A stretch of DNA of 64,000 nucleotides from the NCBI RefSeq assembly GCF_009467825.1, contig NZ_WIOK01000012.1, positions 45,531-109,530 of the forward strand. The letters are read 5' to 3'. The position numbers were made by a program, and so were the translations under genes. Of the stretch, positions 54,301-62,400 are shown piece by piece. Under the pieces are notes generated by a model, which had not been told where the DNA came from, did no database searches, and was given only the letters and a program-made list of their open reading frames with translations. Position 1 is the stretch's first letter. Every line of letters starts with the position of its first letter. Origin of the DNA: Cyclobacterium xiamenense (GTDB taxonomy: Bacteria > Bacteroidota > Bacteroidia > Cytophagales > Cyclobacteriaceae).

Positions 54301-55480
54301 CAATGACATAGCTCTCCCCCGCGTGGTCTTTTTCCAGGGTATTGCTGTACAACCACACCTTTAGGGTTCCATTTGCCTGACGGGTGGTCATCAGGCCCTG
54401 GGCTTTTCCATCGTTTTTTAATTCTCCAAAATAGCTGTCTATCTCCGAATGAAAACGAGACGGAATGATGTCCCATAGTTTTTTGGATAGCATTTCCTTT
54501 ACGGTGTAGCCCAGGAGCCGCGCACCGTAATTATTAAAGCTCAAGAAATTGCCCTCCAGATCGTGGGTTAACATCAATCCCTGACTATTTTCAAAAAAAG
54601 ACCGAAACTTTTCTTCACTGGATAGCAGCCGCTCCTCTTTGTCTTTTTCTTCCGTGATGTCCCTCCCAATAGCAAAAATCCACTTATTTTTCAGGTCCCC
54701 TGTAGCAGTCCAGGCAAAGGTTTTGTAGTCACCAGCCTGGGTTTTTAAGCGGTGATTGAAATTACTACTTGCTTCGCCTTTGATTAACTTGTTGATTTCT
54801 ACCATGGTTTGATCCACATCACTTGGATGGATGTAATCGGCCATGGGTTTTTCAGAGAGCTCCTCCTCGCCGTAGCCTAGCAAGGTTTCAAAAGCTGCAT
54901 TTACCTTGATAAATTTTCCGTCAAAACGAATGACGGTAATCAGGTCCTGCGATAGAGAAAGCGCCTTGCTTAAAATTCGATCCTCAAAAATCTCGGTTTT
55001 AATCCGTATCTGCTCCCATGTGGCCTTGGATAAAATACCCAGGTTTTCTTCAATCGTTTCGGTGTTTTCATGAGCGGTGCCGTCCAACACTACCAGGTAA
55101 CCCAAAATTTGTCCACCCGTTTCAGGGACCGGGTGCACAGCCAGGTACCCAATTTCTTTCATGTTCTGTAAAAATTCACTTTTCTCCAGCTCAGGGTATC
55201 TGGCTACGCTCCTGAGCTCCTGGAATTTTTCCGCGGAGGTTAGCCACAGATACAGAGGATCGGCCTCCGGGATGGATTGGGGTTGAATGAGCTCCGATTT
55301 GGACTTGAACCAAAGTCCCTCGGTATCCGGAAAAGCGATGAAAGCATGCGCGCATCCGGTGAGTTTTTTGGCTAACAACACGATACGGTCAAAATTTTCA
55401 TTGGGGACACCTTGTCCCAGGTAAAACCCGGAAGCCTTGGTGCCTTTGCTGTTACCTCTCAAAGAATTACCTTTATTCAT
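51344..55480 (-). CDS. Hybrid sensor histidine kinase (GAF-PAS3-GAF-HisKA-HATPase-REC2-Hpt)
   Basis: 1378 aa, no clear TM segment, so cytoplasmic. Approximate order: GAF 25-165; three PAS/PAC units 170-280, 285-400 and 410-530; GAF 545-710; HisKA with His737 in MSHEIRTPLNG; HATPase 840-955 (DIRLKQILINLLGNAVKFT, GTGLGLTISNKL); receiver 1 about 970-1085 (VVDDNENN, ILMDLNMPYMDG); receiver 2 about 1110-1225 (IAEDNSINM, ILMDIQMPVLSG); Hpt about 1270-1370 (EGHKLKGSALTAG). A complete multistep phosphorelay that could feed the solo response regulator at 37865. Family secure; partners inferred. Confidence 0.93.
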   Translation of the reverse strand: MNKGNSLRGNSKGTKASGFYLGQGVPNENFDRIVLLAKKLTGCAHAFIAFPDTEGLWFKSKSELIQPQSIPEADPLYLWLTSAEKFQELRSVARYPELEKSEFLQNMKEIGYLAVHPVPETGGQILGYLVVLDGTAHENTETIEENLGILSKATWEQIRIKTEIFEDRILSKALSLSQDLITVIRFDGKFIKVNAAFETLLGYGEEELSEKPMADYIHPSDVDQTMVEINKLIKGEASSNFNHRLKTQAGDYKTFAWTATGDLKNKWIFAIGRDITEEKDKEERLLSSEEKFRSFFENSQGLMLTHDLEGNFLSFNNYGARLLGYTVKEMLSKKLWDIIPSRFHSEIDSYFGELKNDGKAQGLMTTRQANGTLKVWLYSNTLEKDHAGESYVIGNSIDITERLRLERTIQNAKELLNQTHMMAKIGGWKYDVEKNFLSWTDITKAIFEVEDGYKPDLQDSFRFYKDGFYRERMEELFSLAREYGKAWDEKLKIVTATGTEIWVRSIGEAHIEEGKCLYLFGTIQDINEAVNRENQLIQKEQMLSAISKATDELLSNRNLNEAISRSLELIGKAADVDRVYYWENSKAPDGTTLTSQRFEWSADEVEPQVNNPDLQDVPINFFGDFVQPMENNEVFQAILSEMSESSSTREFLEEQNIKSILAIPIFTEEGFWGFTGYDDCKLERQWSQAELSLLKSFANSISNAIDRNILERNLVESKELAEKASLAKSEFLANMSHEIRTPLNGIIGFTDLLLKTDLNEVQNQYIGIVNQSANTLLNIINDILDFSKIEAGKLELDISKTDVFELAGQATDVVSYQAQKKGVEMLLNLEKELPRFIYIDDIRLKQILINLLGNAVKFTKEGEIELKVQTLQDLPDGKQLIRFEVRDTGIGISEENQKKIFDAFSQEDGSTTKKYGGTGLGLTISNKLLAMMGSELKLHSKLGVGSQFYFDIELTTENGDCIKKTDTDFIKKVLVVDDNENNRLILKEMFSLKSIHMEEATNGFDALQKIESNGGFDTILMDLNMPYMDGLETAEKIRNNFSGEKANQPIVLLHSSADDDYIHKKCRELGIRIKLAKPIKIKDLYDALAQLNPGTSLPKSAAAEAVSEESLRHTFKVLIAEDNSINMFLAKTIILKVSPDTEILEATDGLSAVEMAEAHLPDIILMDIQMPVLSGHEATKKIKQSPALKDIPIVAITAGNIKGERENCLASGMVDFVAKPIVEKNIRTIFEQWLPAKKVGNSGEAAPAAPTEAIPTEPVNLTETESLNHFNLGKVKEYLGDEPEVINEVLKLTVKELAQSDKVLKKHFSEKNLEGLSSEGHKLKGSALTAGLDALYAIALDLESLERFEEKAIAKMLDDFSKENALVTKLIQRHVNEE

Positions 55481-55690
55481 GGTGCGAATACTGAAGGTTG
55501 GCGGTTAGATCGATTTCTAAAGTTACTACGAAACTAATGACAATTGCTCAAAGAAATAAATCGTACATTTCGCTGAGTAAAAAAACGAAAATTTTTGGTT
55601 CATACCATGATGCTTTCCAATCATTCCACTTATTTTTACAAATTCGAGATTTTAATTTAAAAATCAAATCAAGGCGCAAAATTATATCCC

Positions 55691-56860
55691 ATGCTTGATG
55701 TACTATTTTGGTTGGCCATAGGCGTAGTTTTTTATGCTTTTTTAGGATATGGCGTTGTCTTATACATTCTGGTTAAGGCAAAAGGTGCTTTTTCAACGCC
55801 AAAAGACCGGAACGAACCGGACGATTGGCCCAGGGTAAGCCTGGTGATTCCTTGCTTTAACGAGGCAGATATTATGAAAAGCAAAGCGACGAATTCCCTC
55901 TCTCTGGAATATCCGGAGTCGAAATGCGAGATAGTTTTTATCACGGATGGGTCCACCGATAATTTCCGTGAAGTACTGGCTGAGTTCCCACAAATAAAAA
56001 TTTTGCACGAAGACCGCAGAGCGGGCAAGACGGCGGCGGAAAACCGATCCATGGAAGAAATCGATACCCCCATTGTGGTCTTTACCGATGCGAATACCCT
56101 GTTGAATAAAATGGCCCTCAAAAATATTGTGCGGCATTTTTCGGATGAGCAGGTCGGCTGTGTTTCCGGCGAGAAACGCGTGCTCATAGAAGACGCTGAT
56201 TCAGCCAGCGCCGCCGGAGAGGGCATGTACTGGAAATACGAATCTTTTTTGAAAAAACTGGACTCCATGCTTTATTCGGCCGTGGGCGCGGCGGGAGAAC
56301 TGGTGGCCTTTCGTTCCTCACTTTACCAGCGGCTGCCGGAAGACACCATCCTGGATGATTTCATGCAATCCATGTTGATAGCTTCGGAGGGATATAAAAT
56401 TGTCTACGAACCCGATGCCTACGCCATGGAAACGGGCTCCGATTCCACCGGGGAAGAATTAAAACGAAAAATAAGAATCAGTGCCGGTGGCTGGCAGTCC
56501 ATGAAACGATTGTTTTCCCGAATCACGCCATTTAAGCAACCCGTATTGTTTTTTCAGTATTTTTCCCACCGGGTACTCAGGTGGACCATCACGCCGTTTT
56601 TACTGGTGTTTATCTTTATCGCCAACCTGTTTTTGTGGTCCCAGGGCTGGGTGTACCAGGCATTGATGGTGGGGCAGCTGTTTTTTTACGGGGCCGCCGC
56701 GTTGGGCTACGTCCTGGAAAATAGAAAGCTTAGGGTAAAGGTGCTTTTCGTCCCGTACTACTTTTGCCTAATGAATTATGCCGTGGTTGCCGGGCTGATT
56801 CGGTTTTTGAGGGGTAGCCAAAAAAGCACCTGGGAAAAGGCCAAGCGCAAACAAAGCTGA
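55691..56860 (+). CDS. Membrane glycosyltransferase family 2
   Basis: 389 aa. N-terminal TM (about 3-27), GT2 catalytic part with LVIPCFNEAD, VFITDGSTDN, VVFTDANTLL (DxD-type), SGEKRVLI, ILDDFMQSMLIASEG and GGWQSMKRL, then three C-terminal TM helices (about 295-370). Resembles hyaluronan/cellulose synthase-type GT2 and glucans or poly-GlcNAc enzymes. Stands just outside the main polysaccharide operon, divergent from the hybrid kinase. Confidence 0.88.
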   Translation: MLDVLFWLAIGVVFYAFLGYGVVLYILVKAKGAFSTPKDRNEPDDWPRVSLVIPCFNEADIMKSKATNSLSLEYPESKCEIVFITDGSTDNFREVLAEFPQIKILHEDRRAGKTAAENRSMEEIDTPIVVFTDANTLLNKMALKNIVRHFSDEQVGCVSGEKRVLIEDADSASAAGEGMYWKYESFLKKLDSMLYSAVGAAGELVAFRSSLYQRLPEDTILDDFMQSMLIASEGYKIVYEPDAYAMETGSDSTGEELKRKIRISAGGWQSMKRLFSRITPFKQPVLFFQYFSHRVLRWTITPFLLVFIFIANLFLWSQGWVYQALMVGQLFFYGAAALGYVLENRKLRVKVLFVPYYFCLMNYAVVAGLIRFLRGSQKSTWEKAKRKQS

Positions 56861-57082
56861 GTGCCTTCACGAGCAACTACCTTCTTTTTCCGGCCTGAAC
56901 AACGAGCCGCTCTTTTTGACGGCAGCTCCTAGTCCGGGGTAAATTTCTCCGTTCCTGCCGAATGCCGAAATATAGGCTGGTGTCGGAGTGCGTAGGAATA
57001 GGCCGGTTATTACCAAATTTCCTTATATTCCGATTCCATTCACCAAATCGACTGCGTGGCCGTTGTTGCGCACTTGTTGCCT

Positions 57083-59533
57083 ATGAAATTAACCACTTGG
57101 ATCTGCATCTGCCTCCTGGCATTACCCGGCCGGAGCTTCGCACAGGAAGTCGCATTTGAGACCGCATTCTTTCGATTAGTACTTGATCAGCAGGGTCAGG
57201 TACAAAGCCTATTCGATAAAGTACACCAAACCGAGTACGGATTAGCAACGGACTCCCGTTTCTTCATGCAAATACGCGTATCCGGGGAAGTTTTTTTTCC
57301 GGAAAAACTGGTGGTACGGGAAGATCGCCTGTACCTGGATTTTCCAGCGCCTGCGGTTCAGATTGAGATTGAGCCGCGCATCTTTCCCAATTACCTGCGG
57401 TTTGAAATTCGTTCGATCACGAACGAGGACCAAGTAGATTGGGTGGTTTGGGGTCCCTTTGCTACCAGCATACAGGAAATCATCGGTGAGACGGTGGGGG
57501 TTGTACGCAACGAGTCCTTTGCGCTGGGCATACAGGCCTTGAATGTCAAAACACTGGGAGGCTTTCCCGATGCAGAAAGTGATATCGAGCCGGCCTACGA
57601 TATTTTTGAAACAGGGGATTTGGTGGATGTGGAAGCCAGCTGGCGAAACCAGAAGTTCTACCGGGGGCAAACGGCAAAGGTAATTGAAAATGGCAGCGTG
57701 CTTCAGGCCTATAGCCGGAATCGGGGGGAAGACCGGGTGATTGTCAATCTGGGGCACGATCGGTACCTGGCACCGGCTTACGAAGACGGTGGGCCGGTGG
57801 GTTCGGCCATTGCGCTTTTTGGCTGCCCGGCAACACAGGCCCTGGACCTGATTGGAGAAATTGAATTGCAGGAAGGATTGCCGCATCCGATGATCGATGG
57901 CGAGTGGGCAAAAAAATCCAGTAAAGCCACCGCTTCCTACCTGATCATTGATTTTACGGTGGACACGATTGACGAGGCATTGGATTTAACCGAAAAAGCC
58001 GGCTTGGATTACCTGTACCATGGCGGACCTTTTAAAAGTTGGGGGCATTTTGATTTGATAGCCGAAGCGTTTCCTGAAAATTGGAAAAGCATGAAGGCGG
58101 CCGTTACCCGCGCTCGGGACCGGGGAATGGAGCTGGGTGTACATACCCTTTCCAATTTTATTTCCACCAAAGATCCCTACGTGACACCCGTTCCCGATCC
58201 CCGGCTGGCCAAGGTAGGGTATTCCCGCCTTTCGCGTGCGCTTGATCGGACAGATGAAGCGGTGTTTGTCGAATCTCCGGACTTTTTTAACCAGATGGAA
58301 AACAACACCCTGCAGGCAGTTCAGGTTGGGAACGAAATCATCCGGTACCGTTCCGTTTCCACCGAGGCTCCCTGGCGCCTTGAGGGCTGCCTGCGTGGCG
58401 CATTCGGTACCGCGCCTGCTGCCCATTCGGCCGGAGCTAAAATCGGGAAATTAACCGATCACGGCTACAAGGTCTTTTTGGGCGATGTAGATCTTTCCCG
58501 CGAAATGGCCAGCACCCTGGCCCGACTGTTTAACGAAACCGGATTGAAGCAGATTTCTTTTGACGGACTGGAAGGCAATTGGTCTACAGGGATGGGACAA
58601 TACGCACGCAGCTTATTTACCAAAACCTGGTTTGACGAGTTGAACCCCGATTTACAGGGAACGGTAATCAACGATGCGAGCAACCCCTCCCATTTCAATT
58701 GGCACATCAATACGCGCTACAATTGGGGAGAGCCCTGGTATGCGGGATTTCGGGAAAGCCAAACCAACTACCGGCTGATGAATCAGGACTTCTACAAGCG
58801 AAACCTATTACCGGCCATGCTGGGTTGGTTCAGCATGCGTCCGGAAACCAGCCTGGAAGATACGGAATGGCTGCTGGCCCGAGCTGCGGGCTTTGATGCC
58901 GGATTTGCTTTTAACCTGAGTTTAGATGCTGTAGCAAAAAACGGGCAGTCAACAGCCATTTTCGAGGCCATCAAAACCTGGGAAACCGCGCGCATGCAGG
59001 GAGCCTTTTCGGACGGACAGAAACGCCGGATGCAGGACATTCAAAACGAATTTCGCCTGGAATCCAACGGACCGGACCAATGGAAGCTTATTCCCTACGC
59101 GTTGGTTCGAATCGAGCATGCCAATCGTTTGAAGCAGCCGGGTGAACCTACCCAAACCGACCTTACCTGGCACAATCCCCACGAAAAACAAGCCCTTCAA
59201 TGCATGCTAAGCCTGATTCCGGAGGAAGGCGGCAACCAGGCGACTGCAACCAACATTACCCTGACACTCAATCAATTTCATTCCTGGGAAGTTCCCGTAA
59301 GGCTGCAGGCAAATCAGCACGTAAAACTGAATGAGGACGGTAGCTTGGTTGTGTACGACAGGCAGTGGAACAAGCTCTCCGAAATGGCAAGCCCGGAGGC
59401 GGTTCCCTGGCTGGAAAAAGGTGGGAATGAAATCAGCGTAGCTGCTGATTTTAATGCCGCACCGGGAGCCTTATTAAAGGTTGAGATCAAGACCAGAGGA
59501 ATGGCCGAAAACGTATCGGTAAGTGCGCAATAA
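57083..59533 (+). CDS. Exported TIM-barrel protein, putative glycoside hydrolase
   Basis: 816 aa from ATG 57083, giving a Sec signal peptide (cleavage near SFAQE, residue 21). N-terminal beta-sandwich (about 22-270), then a TIM-barrel-like region with YLIIDFTVDTIDEALDL, LDYLYHGGP, RDRGMELGVHTLSNFIS and, later, QISFDGLEGNW, where Asp/Glu could be catalytic. A C-terminal beta region follows from about 690. Inside the barrel at about 410-453 sits a small module GNEIIRYRS...LRGAFGTAPAAHSAGA. I cannot name the CAZy family; architecture and context suggest a polysaccharide-degrading enzyme. Confidence 0.6.
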   Translation: MKLTTWICICLLALPGRSFAQEVAFETAFFRLVLDQQGQVQSLFDKVHQTEYGLATDSRFFMQIRVSGEVFFPEKLVVREDRLYLDFPAPAVQIEIEPRIFPNYLRFEIRSITNEDQVDWVVWGPFATSIQEIIGETVGVVRNESFALGIQALNVKTLGGFPDAESDIEPAYDIFETGDLVDVEASWRNQKFYRGQTAKVIENGSVLQAYSRNRGEDRVIVNLGHDRYLAPAYEDGGPVGSAIALFGCPATQALDLIGEIELQEGLPHPMIDGEWAKKSSKATASYLIIDFTVDTIDEALDLTEKAGLDYLYHGGPFKSWGHFDLIAEAFPENWKSMKAAVTRARDRGMELGVHTLSNFISTKDPYVTPVPDPRLAKVGYSRLSRALDRTDEAVFVESPDFFNQMENNTLQAVQVGNEIIRYRSVSTEAPWRLEGCLRGAFGTAPAAHSAGAKIGKLTDHGYKVFLGDVDLSREMASTLARLFNETGLKQISFDGLEGNWSTGMGQYARSLFTKTWFDELNPDLQGTVINDASNPSHFNWHINTRYNWGEPWYAGFRESQTNYRLMNQDFYKRNLLPAMLGWFSMRPETSLEDTEWLLARAAGFDAGFAFNLSLDAVAKNGQSTAIFEAIKTWETARMQGAFSDGQKRRMQDIQNEFRLESNGPDQWKLIPYALVRIEHANRLKQPGEPTQTDLTWHNPHEKQALQCMLSLIPEEGGNQATATNITLTLNQFHSWEVPVRLQANQHVKLNEDGSLVVYDRQWNKLSEMASPEAVPWLEKGGNEISVAADFNAAPGALLKVEIKTRGMAENVSVSAQ

Positions 59534-59612
59534 ATGCAACGTGAAGGGCATGTCGGTACAGGCAGGCGATTTTTACCGGAAATTGCCTGTACGGTAATAT
59601 TGCTTTGCTAAA

Positions 59613-59628
59613 AAAATAACGTTATTTT
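59613..59628. promoter_or_regulatory. Perfect 16-bp palindrome upstream of the bicupin gene
   Basis: AAAATAACGTTATTTT, with a central CG and AACGTT core, ends 27 bases before the ATG at 59656. It is a candidate operator. A further inverted repeat with arms GTACAGGCA/TGCCTGTAC (59556-59564 with 59584-59592) lies just upstream; it lacks a T run and is not a clear terminator. Confidence 0.45.
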
Positions 59629-59655
59629 CACCAATACATAAACCCAAATCCCTAC

Positions 59656-60441
59656 ATGAAACTTCTATTCTCTCTTGCATTCCTGCTTGCCCTCACCCAG
59701 GCACATGCCCAACAGGAAATTCCCCATCCCTCATCGGCGTTTGAGTTTACGATGCTTCCCGCGGCAGTTCATACGCACGGGGAAGAAAGGCAGCTGATGG
59801 ATTGGCCCACCAAGACGCTCGAGAATTTCCGCGTGCAGCATCGTGTCCTCACGGCAAGCGAACCGCTTCAACTAAACGAAGACCGGGAAATGTTGCTAAT
59901 AGTCACCGCGGGTGCCCTTCAATTTCAGACGGGGGAAAAAGCCGAAACGCTTGGTGAACGAAGCGTCGCCTGGCTGCCCCGGCAGACGGAAGTCCTGCTA
60001 TCCCCCCAAGATACCCAGGCGTCCCTGTATTTGATTGCCTGGGACGTAGACCCGGTTTCCCGCGAAACCAGGCCAGCAGGTCAGGAACCCAGGATTTTTC
60101 AGTATGGCGCCATGGATTATAAAGAGACGGCAAAAGGGGGCAGGCGTTCGGTGATGCGAGCCGCGACGGAAACCCTGCAGGAGTTAGAGATGCACATCAC
60201 AACCTTAAAGGAAGGTGAAAAGAGTCACGATCCCCACGTACATGCCGATGAAGAAATCATTTTGGTGCTACAGGGGGAGGTGAGCGAGCACATCAACGGT
60301 ACCGAGTACCGACTGGGGCCAGAGTCGCTGGTGTTCTTGTCCGCTTTTGATCCCCACGGCATCCGTAACGTTGGAACAGGGGAGTGCGAGTATTACGCCA
60401 TACGCTGGATTACAGCCAAAACCGGAAGCGGACAATTCTGA
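59656..60441 (+). CDS. Exported bicupin protein
   Basis: 261 aa. Sec signal peptide ending AHAQQ (about residue 20). Two cupin domains: the first (about 60-135, MLLIVTAGALQFQTGEKAE) lacks metal His residues; the second (about 170-258) has HDPHVHADEEIILVLQGEVSEHI and, further on, FDPHGIRNVG, a complete cupin metal site. Layout resembles ureidoglycine aminohydrolase/KdgF-like bicupins. In this neighbourhood a role in processing uronate or keto-sugar products is possible but unproven. Confidence 0.8.
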   Translation: MKLLFSLAFLLALTQAHAQQEIPHPSSAFEFTMLPAAVHTHGEERQLMDWPTKTLENFRVQHRVLTASEPLQLNEDREMLLIVTAGALQFQTGEKAETLGERSVAWLPRQTEVLLSPQDTQASLYLIAWDVDPVSRETRPAGQEPRIFQYGAMDYKETAKGGRRSVMRAATETLQELEMHITTLKEGEKSHDPHVHADEEIILVLQGEVSEHINGTEYRLGPESLVFLSAFDPHGIRNVGTGECEYYAIRWITAKTGSGQF

Positions 60442-60574
60442 GGTATATATCTTCAAAAAACGTAGTTTTTTATTTAAAATGAAATAGGGTATATTGTACC
60501 ACCTAAACTACCAAACCAGTTGTACCATTCCGGCGCTTACAGTGAGGTGAAGCCGAATACTACGAGACCAATCC

Positions 60575-61174
60575 ATGGGAGTTTTACACAAACATACGGA
60601 TACCGAATTGCTGGTTTGCCTCCGTCAGGGGGACTGCGCAGCATTTGACGAATTGTATCGCAGGTATGCAAAAAAGCTGATGGCCTTTTCCCGTACCTTT
60701 TTTTTTGACCAGCACCTTGCAGAAGAGGCCGTTCAGGTCGTATTTGTCCGGATTTGGGAGCGGCGGGGCAAACTGGATGCGTCCAAGTCGTTTAAGAGCT
60801 ACCTGTTTCAGGCAGCCAAGCATTACATGTATAACCACATTCGAAATCGTAAAAAGGAATGCTGTCTCGACGAAGCAGCCGGTCAGGTCGAACTGGCCGG
60901 ACAGCAACGAGAAAGTGAACTGGCCTATCAGGAATTGGAAGACCTGGCCATGGAATTGATCAACAACCTGCCCAAGGTGCAACAGGAGGTATTTAAACTA
61001 AAAAAGCTAGATGGTATGAATAGCGAGCAGATCGCTTTGCAAATGAATCTCTCCAAACGTACCATCGAACACCACATTTACCTGGCCACCAAAACGCTGA
61101 AAAAAAGCCTGCTTCAGTATCCTTCCTTTCAGGTAATGTTTGTACTCGGTATTAACTTTGGAATCATCGGTTAA
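60575..61174 (+). CDS. ECF RNA polymerase sigma factor
   Basis: 199 aa. Sigma-2 domain (AFDELYRRYAKKLMAFSRTF ... EEAVQVVFVRIWERR) and sigma-4 domain (INNLPKVQQEVFKLKKLDGMNSEQIALQMNLSKRTIEHHI). Bacteroidota-expanded ECF group that pairs with FecR. The anti-sigma gene is 134 bases downstream and a SusC-type receptor follows, the classic trans-envelope control of a glycan locus. Confidence 0.95.
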   Translation: MGVLHKHTDTELLVCLRQGDCAAFDELYRRYAKKLMAFSRTFFFDQHLAEEAVQVVFVRIWERRGKLDASKSFKSYLFQAAKHYMYNHIRNRKKECCLDEAAGQVELAGQQRESELAYQELEDLAMELINNLPKVQQEVFKLKKLDGMNSEQIALQMNLSKRTIEHHIYLATKTLKKSLLQYPSFQVMFVLGINFGIIG

Positions 61175-61308
61175 TTCTGGTTATTTTCGAAACATAGTTT
61201 TATTATTTTTCAAAATAGTAGAATAGGAAAATTTTTTCGTATTTTTTTTATTTTTGATTAAGTAAATCAATTGGCTGGCGGTTTATACCTCAAACAGCGA
61301 TAAACCCA

Positions 61309-62307
61309 GTGAATAACGAACGTCTCATTCGATTTTTAAACGGCACTGCCAGTCAGTCAGAAAAGGAACAGGTTCTGAAATGGTTGGAGCAAGAGGATGC
61401 CCGGGAAGTTTTTGACGAATTTTTAAAGGAAACCTGGCAGCAGTCCCTTCCTCAGGATGCGGACCCCACGGACTATTCCCTGCTTCTGGATCGTATTCAC
61501 GAAACGATCCAACCAAATTCAAATAAGAGAAACAGCAAGAGACGCTGGCGTTTGGGGCCATCATTGCGGGTCGCTGCCTCCTGGCTATTGTTAATCGGAA
61601 GTATCTTCTTTTTGATGCAGGGTTTGCGCTACGAAAAACCCGCACCGGCTCCAATCGCCGAAACCACTATTACAAAAACGACCGGACCTGGAGAAAAGCT
61701 GACCTTGCAAATGCCGGACGGTACCCAAATCACCGTAAATGCTAATTCTACGTTGTCTTTTTCTTCGGGGTTTGGAAAGGGGGACAGGATTGTTCAGCTC
61801 CAGGGAGAGGCCTATTTTAGCATTGCAAAAAACCCAGCGCTGCCCTTTCAGCTACATACTGAAAAAATGATTACCACGGCCCTGGGTACGGAATTTAATG
61901 CCTATGCACGTTCCGAACGATTTGCGTTGGCACTCACCGAGGGAAGGGTTGCCGTAGATGCCGCCAAAAAGCGAATCGAATTGGAACCGGGTCAAATGGC
62001 TACCCTGTATACGGAGCGAGAGCCAGATGCTCTGGATGTACGCCCTTTTGACATTGACAGGACCGTTGGATGGAAGGAGGGGCAACTGGTACTTGACAGA
62101 AAGCCCCTAAAGGCATTATTGGCTGACCTGAGCTCCTGGTACGACGTGGATATGAAAATCGACCCGCGTCTGGACCTGAATGCCCGGGTGATCGGGACCT
62201 TTCGAAACAAAAACCTAGCCGATGTACTCACAGGACTGGGTTTTTCCATGGGATTTGATTTTGAGATAAATGAAAAAATGGTTGTCATTAAAAAAGAAAG
62301 CCTATGA
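61309..62307 (+). CDS. FecR-type anti-sigma factor
   Basis: 332 aa, with a GTG start at 61309. Cytoplasmic N-terminus (about 1-80) that holds the sigma factor, one TM helix (about 85-105, ASWLLLIGSIFFLMQGL), and a periplasmic FecR domain (TKTTGPGEKLTLQMPDGTQITVNANS, LQGEAYFSIAKN) followed by the DUF4974 C-terminus (GWKEGQLVLDRKPLKALLADLSSWYDVD). It senses the STN domain of the TonB-dependent receptor downstream. Confidence 0.94.
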   Translation: MNNERLIRFLNGTASQSEKEQVLKWLEQEDAREVFDEFLKETWQQSLPQDADPTDYSLLLDRIHETIQPNSNKRNSKRRWRLGPSLRVAASWLLLIGSIFFLMQGLRYEKPAPAPIAETTITKTTGPGEKLTLQMPDGTQITVNANSTLSFSSGFGKGDRIVQLQGEAYFSIAKNPALPFQLHTEKMITTALGTEFNAYARSERFALALTEGRVAVDAAKKRIELEPGQMATLYTEREPDALDVRPFDIDRTVGWKEGQLVLDRKPLKALLADLSSWYDVDMKIDPRLDLNARVIGTFRNKNLADVLTGLGFSMGFDFEINEKMVVIKKESL

Positions 62308-62319
62308 ACTAAACAAAAA

Positions 62320-62364
62320 TGCAGGGCAAAACTCCCATCGCCAAATGAAATGCTTTACCCTGCA
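62320..62364 (+). other. Hairpin in the leader of the SusC-like gene
   Basis: Arms 62320-62330 and 62354-62364 (TGCAGGGCAAA with TTTACCCTGCA, one mismatch) form a stem with a 23-base loop, 36 bases before the ATG at 62401. There is no T run, so it is not an obvious terminator; it may be an mRNA-processing or stabilising stem. Confidence 0.4.
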
Positions 62365-62400
62365 GATTTCAATCAGTAACAATTAAAATCCTTTAAAATT

